This document shows positions 14,405 to 17,833 of a stretch of 17,833 bases of DNA, one piece after another. Positions within the stretch are counted from its first letter, which is position 1. Every line of letters begins with the position of its first letter. The notes under the pieces are model-generated. The model was given only the letters and a program-made list of their open reading frames with translations. It had not been told where the DNA came from and made no database searches. The position numbers and the translations under genes are program-made. The stretch covers positions 1 to 17,833 of the forward strand of contig JAEZEU010000548.1 of the NCBI GenBank assembly GCA_023432885.1, given 5' to 3'. This DNA comes from Pseudomonadota bacterium. GTDB taxonomy: Bacteria; Pseudomonadota; Alphaproteobacteria; Rhizobiales; Xanthobacteraceae.

Positions 14405-14526
14405 CGTCGCCCCGGCGAAGGCCGGGCCCATAATCACCGCGGCACGTTGTTGAACCGAGCTGCGGCCCGGCGTCGCGCAACGACGCACATTCGTGGTTAT
14501 GAATTACGGCTTTCGCCGGGAAGACG
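14405..14526. repeat. Degenerate palindromic intergenic repeat (REP/MITE-like)
   Basis: The left arm (14405-14438, containing CCCCGGCGAAGGCCGGG and CATAATCAC) is matched in inverted orientation by the right arm (14493-14526, whose reverse complement contains CCCGGCGAAAGCCG and CATAACCAC). Alignment needs a single-base gap and leaves several mismatches. Each arm's CCGGCGAAGGCCGG is itself a small hairpin. The inner part (14439-14492) is GC-rich with no reading frame of note. The layout resembles short non-autonomous repeats common between Bradyrhizobium genes; the element fills the gap between the converging PAN-protein and nucleotidyltransferase-family genes. Confidence 0.62.
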
Positions 14527-14528
14527 AT

Positions 14529-15092
14529 CTACGCCGGCAACACGGTTACCTCTGGCCAGGTCTTTTTCCAGCGCGCGGCCTTGGCGGCATAATTCTCAGC
14601 GGAAAAATTCGGGCCCGGATTCGGCCGCACGACCAGGTTGGCGACATCATCGAACCCATCCGGCGCATACACGTCGTAACCCTCGCGCGTCCGGCGCAGC
14701 CCGATGCGTGTGTTCCTGGTAAGAAACCGGTCGATGCCGTCGGTCGAGCAGGCAAGCGGCGGGTAGGGCAGGCCGTGCTTGTCGGGATACCACAGGTGCA
14801 CCCGCGCCTGGTTGCGCGCCTCGACCTTCGCGCGAAGTCCTCTGAATATGCCGTTGAGCCGCCGGATCACGTTATCCTCGGCTTCCCACGAAGTATCGCG
14901 GTCGAAGTAGAAGATGTCATAGTCGGCGATCCCGTAGTCGACCGTGCGTCCGGTTATCACGTTCCACACCGTCTGCACCAGGCATCCGGACACCAGCCAT
15001 GCGTCCGGCAGCGCGAGGTGAAACAATTCATCAACAATGATCTTGTTGGCGGGGTTGCGCAGTGCGGCGGCGATGAATTCGTCGGAAGTCAT
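14529..15092 (-). CDS. Nucleotidyltransferase-family protein (DUF925/NTP_transf_6 type)
   Basis: This 187-residue cytosolic protein resembles the nucleotidyltransferase-like family once called DUF925. Recognisable segments are VDELFHLALPDAWLVSGCLVQTVWN (20-44), the acidic ADYDIFYFD (57-65) that would supply metal-binding aspartates, VEARNQARVHLWYPDKHG, and the C-terminal DGFDDVANLVVRPNP with a WPEV tail. Its substrate is unknown. I chose the ATG at 15092 because the family homology begins at MTSDEF; an upstream in-frame GTG at 15140 would start inside a repeat element. The ribosome site is weak (GCGGA). The gene stands alone, with repeats on both sides, converging on the PAN-domain gene. Confidence 0.8.
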   Translation of the reverse strand: MTSDEFIAAALRNPANKIIVDELFHLALPDAWLVSGCLVQTVWNVITGRTVDYGIADYDIFYFDRDTSWEAEDNVIRRLNGIFRGLRAKVEARNQARVHLWYPDKHGLPYPPLACSTDGIDRFLTRNTRIGLRRTREGYDVYAPDGFDDVANLVVRPNPGPNFSAENYAAKAARWKKTWPEVTVLPA

Positions 15093-15113
15093 GAAAGCAA
15101 ATCCGCAAAAAAT

Positions 15114-15202
15114 CGTAGGGTGGTTAGCCGTACCGCGCACACCGCGCGCTCAAAACGCAAGGAAGAAGCGTAACCCGCCGATGCCGCACCAAGATGGTGG
15201 GG
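15114..15202. repeat. Degenerate intergenic repeat overlapping the 3' end of the YjbR-family gene
   Basis: CGTAGGGTGGTTAGCC (15114-15129) and GCGTAACCCGCC (15168-15179) are inverted, imperfect versions of one half-site (GGCGGGTTACGC against GGTGGTTAGCC). They are followed by GATGCCGCACCAAGATGGTGGG. This layout is that of the GGGTTACGC-type palindromic repeats scattered through Bradyrhizobium genomes. It runs from just upstream of the nucleotidyltransferase-family start into the last codons of the YjbR-family gene. The inverted arms are seen; the family assignment is from memory and needs a genome-wide count. Confidence 0.55.
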
Positions 15203-15599
15203 TGCACGCGGAACTGTCATCGGGCGCCCATTTGCGCGACCCGTTGGTTAACCCAGCCGACATATCTTCTTCATACTCCCTCACCGCCGCCTTCGATGCC
15301 AGCGTCCGCCAGTGCCGGCGCAGCAGCGGCTCGAGATGGCTGCGGCTTGCCCTGGAAAGGCGGATCAGCACCATAGGATAGTCGCGGTAATGGTCGGTGA
15401 AGTAGAAAAGCTTCGGCTGGCTCTCGACCAGCATCTCGCGCTCGTCCGGCGGCACGCCCGGCACCACCAGTGAGTCTTTGTCCTCCTTCAGCCGTGCCAG
15501 CATCTTCCTGCGCACCTTCAGCGCCGGCGTGCCATAGGATGTGCCCTCCTCGACTTCCGGCCACGCCAGCGCGAATTTGCGGACGTCGTCGAAGGTCAT
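15150..15599 (-). CDS. MmcQ/YjbR-family protein with repeat-derived C-terminal tail
   Basis: The protein has 149 residues. Residues 1-112 match the MmcQ/YjbR domain, a small fold annotated as a putative DNA-binding protein: MTFDDVRKFALAWPEVEEGTSYGTPALKV, a RRKMLARLKEDKDSLVV strand pair, and YFTDHYRDYPMVLIRLS leading to LEPLLRRHWRTLASKAAVREYEE. Its biochemical role is unknown. The tail after about residue 113 is not typical of the family, and residues 133-149 are encoded by the palindromic repeat at 15114-15202, which supplies the stop codon. The ATG at 15599 begins the conserved sequence; earlier in-frame starts add an unrelated 20 residues. The ribosome site is weak (AGG, 7 nt upstream). It is followed by the nucleotidyltransferase-family gene on the same strand. 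Confidence 0.82.
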   Translation of the reverse strand: MTFDDVRKFALAWPEVEEGTSYGTPALKVRRKMLARLKEDKDSLVVPGVPPDEREMLVESQPKLFYFTDHYRDYPMVLIRLSRASRSHLEPLLRRHWRTLASKAAVREYEEDMSAGLTNGSRKWAPDDSSACTPPSWCGIGGLRFFLAF

Positions 15600-15717
15600 G
15601 GCGCGCCTGGCTTGTCCATGGCTCGTCCCGGGCATCCACGTTCTTGCGTGCCGCGGCAAAGAAGGACGTGGACGGCAGTGTCAGGCCCGGCCATGACGTC
15701 TGAGTGTGCGGTCCGCC

Positions 15718-16485
15718 TCAGCGGACAGTCGTGAAGAACCGATCGAACCGCAGGCCCGCGAGCCAGGTCCATACCGGCTGGCTGCGTATGCCCATATCCC
15801 AGGAGCCGACCACGGCATCGGCGCGGCCGATCAGGTTGTCGATCGGCAAGAGGCCGACGCCGCCGTCGCGCACCGCGACGCGGCTGTCGGCGGAGTTGTC
15901 GCGATTGTCGCCGAGCACGAACAGCATGCCCGGCGGCACCGTGACCTCGGGCGTGTTGTCGAGCCTTCCGTTGTCGCGGATCTTGTAGATTGCGTGCTCG
16001 ACGCCGTTCGGCAGCGTCTCGATGTAGCGGTTGGCCTTTTCGGTGGCGCCGCGATCATCCTCGGCTTCGCCGACGCCGTCGGGGCGCAGTTGTGCCGCAT
16101 GGTTGTTGATGAAGAGCTGGCCTTGACGCATCTGTACGCGGTCACCGGGCAGCCCCACCACACGCTTCACCCAAGCCTGCGAGCGGTCGCCTGGCCAGCG
16201 GAACACGACGACGTCGCCTCGCTTGGGCGTTTCGCCGAACAACCGGCCGGTTTCCGGCAGCGTGATCTGGATCGGCAGCGAGGCTGCGCCATAGCCGTAA
16301 GGGAATTTCGACGCCACCAGCGCGTCCCCGATCAGGAGCGTCGGCTCCATCGAGCCCGACGGCACGTAGAAGGGCTCGGCAATCGCTCCCTTGGCAATGA
16401 ACACGCAGGCCACGATTGCGGCGAACTGCGCGACTTGCCCGCGCCAGGTGGAGGATTTTTGCGCGGAAACTTCGCTTTTGCTCAC
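15718..16485 (-). CDS. lepB: Signal peptidase I
   Basis: This 255-residue membrane protease removes Sec and Tat signal peptides at the periplasmic face of the inner membrane. One N-terminal membrane helix (about 17-36) precedes box B with the nucleophile Ser45 in PSGSMEPTLLIGD. The general base is Lys107 in AWVKRVVGLPGDRV, box C is KRGDVVVFRWPGD, and box E is LGDNRDNSADSR (191-202). The family is complete. I chose the GTG at 16485: GGAGG (16495-16499) lies 9 nt upstream and the GTG overlaps the tldD stop as GTGA. The frame stays open upstream to 16713, but only as antisense-like Arg/His-rich sequence within tldD. Co-transcription and translational coupling with tldD are likely. Many alphaproteobacteria also have a lepB next to rnc, so this may be a paralogue. 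Confidence 0.93.
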   Translation of the reverse strand: MSKSEVSAQKSSTWRGQVAQFAAIVACVFIAKGAIAEPFYVPSGSMEPTLLIGDALVASKFPYGYGAASLPIQITLPETGRLFGETPKRGDVVVFRWPGDRSQAWVKRVVGLPGDRVQMRQGQLFINNHAAQLRPDGVGEAEDDRGATEKANRYIETLPNGVEHAIYKIRDNGRLDNTPEVTVPPGMLFVLGDNRDNSADSRVAVRDGGVGLLPIDNLIGRADAVVGSWDMGIRSQPVWTWLAGLRFDRFFTTVR

Positions 16486-17833
16486 GAGCCGGTACCTCCA
16501 ACGGTGATGCGCTCCATGCGCAGCGTCGGCTGGCCGACGCCAACCGGCACGCCCTGGCCGTTCTTGCCGCAGGTGCCGATTCCGGTGTCGAGCGCGAGAT
16601 CGTTGCCGATCATGGTGATGCGGTTGAGGTCCGTCGGACCGTTGCCGATCAGCATCGCGCCCTTCAGCGGCGCGCCGATCTTGCCGTTCTCGATGCGGTA
16701 GGCCTCGGTGCACTGGAACACATATTTGCCCGAGGTGATGTCGACCTGACCGCCGCCGAAATTGGCGGCGAATACGCCGTTCTTCACGGACGCGATGATT
16801 TCCGCAGGGTCGCGCTCGCCCGCCAGCATGTAGGTGTTGGTCATGCGCGGCATCGGCACATGGGCATAGCCCTGGCGGCGGCCGTTGCCGGTTGGCTTCA
16901 TGTTCATCAGCCGCGCGTTCTGGCGGTCCTGCATGTAGCCGACGAGGCGGCCGTCCTCGATCAGGACGGTGCGGTTGGTCGGCGTGCCCTCGTCATCGAT
17001 GGAAAGAGAACCTCGCCTGGAGGCCATCGTGCCGTCATCGACCACGGTGACGCCCTTGGCGGCGACCTGCTGGCCCATCAGGCCTGCGAAGGCCGAGGTC
17101 TTCTTGCGGTTGAAATCGCCCTCGAGTCCGTGGCCGACGGCTTCATGCAGCATCACGCCGGGCCAGCCAGCGCCCAGAACCACGTCCATCTCGCCGGCCG
17201 GCGCCGGCACGGATTCCAGATTGACCAGCGCCTCGCGTAGCGCGCCGTCGGCCGCCTCGCGCCAGTTTTTGCTCTCGATGAAGCGCGCATAGCCCTCGCG
17301 CCCGCCATAGCCCTTCGAGCCGCTCTCCTGCCGGTCGCCCTGTCCGGCAACGACGGAAATGTTGACCCGCACAAGCGGGCGGATGTCGCGATAGGCCTCG
17401 CCGTCGGGCCGCAGGATTTCCACCACCTGCCAGGTTGCGCCCAAGCTGACGGTCACCTGCCGCACTCGCGGATCCCTGTCGCGGACATAGGCGTCGATCT
17501 CCGCCAGCAGCTTCACCTTCGCCTCGAAGCCCGGTGCATCCAGCGGATTGTCGTCGCCATAGAGCTTCACATTGGTGTGAGGCGGCGGGGCCGCGAACGT
17601 GCCCGCGTAACCGCCGCGCACGGCAGCCACCGCATCGGCCGCACGGATCAGCGCCGGCAGCGACACGTCGGAGGAGTGCGCATAGCCCACGGCGTCGTCC
17701 TTCACCGCGCGCAAGCCGAACCCTTGCGAGGTGTCATACGTCGCCTGCTTCAGACGTCCATTGTCGAACATCAGCGCTTCGGTCTGTCCATATTCCAGGA
17801 ACAGCTCGCCATCGTCGGCCCCCGCAAGTCCCC
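16482..17833 (-). CDS. tldD: TldD metallopeptidase (5' end outside window)
   Basis: TldD, with TldE/PmbA, forms a zinc-dependent peptidase that processes or degrades small peptides, and has been tied to microcin B17 maturation and CcdA decay in E. coli. About 450 codons are visible and the frame stays open to the right edge, where LAGADDGELFLEYGQTE precedes the first in-window Met (17771), so the true start lies outside. The zinc site HEAVGHGLEGD (HExxxH, near 17117-17147) is intact. The typical C-terminal GGGQVDITSGKYVF, EAYRIENGKIGAPLKGAMLIGNGP and GTCGKNGQGVPVGVGQPTLRM segments are present. The stop overlaps the lepB GTG by 4 nt. The partner gene tldE is not in the window, as is usual since the two are often unlinked. 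Confidence 0.95.
   Translation of the reverse strand, partial: GLAGADDGELFLEYGQTEALMFDNGRLKQATYDTSQGFGLRAVKDDAVGYAHSSDVSLPALIRAADAVAAVRGGYAGTFAAPPPHTNVKLYGDDNPLDAPGFEAKVKLLAEIDAYVRDRDPRVRQVTVSLGATWQVVEILRPDGEAYRDIRPLVRVNISVVAGQGDRQESGSKGYGGREGYARFIESKNWREAADGALREALVNLESVPAPAGEMDVVLGAGWPGVMLHEAVGHGLEGDFNRKKTSAFAGLMGQQVAAKGVTVVDDGTMASRRGSLSIDDEGTPTNRTVLIEDGRLVGYMQDRQNARLMNMKPTGNGRRQGYAHVPMPRMTNTYMLAGERDPAEIIASVKNGVFAANFGGGQVDITSGKYVFQCTEAYRIENGKIGAPLKGAMLIGNGPTDLNRITMIGNDLALDTGIGTCGKNGQGVPVGVGQPTLRMERITVGGTGS

Noticed and set aside
16486..16713. Upstream extension of lepB to a start at 16713
   Set aside because: The extension is Arg/His-rich sequence out of frame within tldD; the GTG with GGAGG at the gene overlap is a better start.

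Overview
The window is high-GC, gene-dense chromosomal DNA from an alphaproteobacterium, most likely Bradyrhizobium or a close relative. This is inferred from the style of the GshA, TldD and FadJ-like proteins and from degenerate intergenic repeats of a kind common in Bradyrhizobium genomes; no rRNA or other phylogenetic marker is present. I see no tRNA, rRNA, CRISPR array, transposase or phage gene. No intergenic gap reaches 300 bp.

Region 1 (1-6475) is a fatty-acid oxidation locus. A PadR-family regulator, cut by the left edge, diverges from an NTF2-like protein. That gene is followed on the same strand by an acyl-CoA dehydrogenase, a thiolase and a bifunctional enoyl-CoA hydratase/3-hydroxyacyl-CoA dehydrogenase. 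Together the last three supply all four chemical steps of a beta-oxidation turn. The divergent promoter region carries a 16-bp tandem repeat that overlaps both predicted promoters and probably binds the PadR protein.

Region 2 (6509-10831, minus strand) is a type I secretion locus. Its transcription order is a 399-residue acidic, Gly/Asp/Leu-rich protein of no recognised family (probable cargo), an intercistronic hairpin, a PrtD-type ABC transporter and a membrane fusion protein. The transporter and fusion genes overlap in ATGA. The outer-membrane TolC partner is not in the window. This is the most novel part of the window.

Region 3 (10985-13736) is a glutathione locus. A beta-class glutathione S-transferase diverges from a MarR-family regulator, and glutamate-cysteine ligase (gshA) lies downstream of marR on the same strand. 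Two copies of ATGCA-NN-TGCAT sit in the spacers of the two predicted divergent promoters and are probably the MarR operators.

Region 4 (13843-15599) holds small genes: an exported protein with two PAN/Apple-like domains, a nucleotidyltransferase-family protein and an MmcQ/YjbR-family protein. Degenerate palindromic repeats lie between them, and one appears to encode the C-terminal tail of the YjbR protein.

Region 5 (15718-17833, minus strand) is tldD, a peptidase gene cut by the right edge, overlapping a GTG-started signal peptidase I gene by 4 nt.
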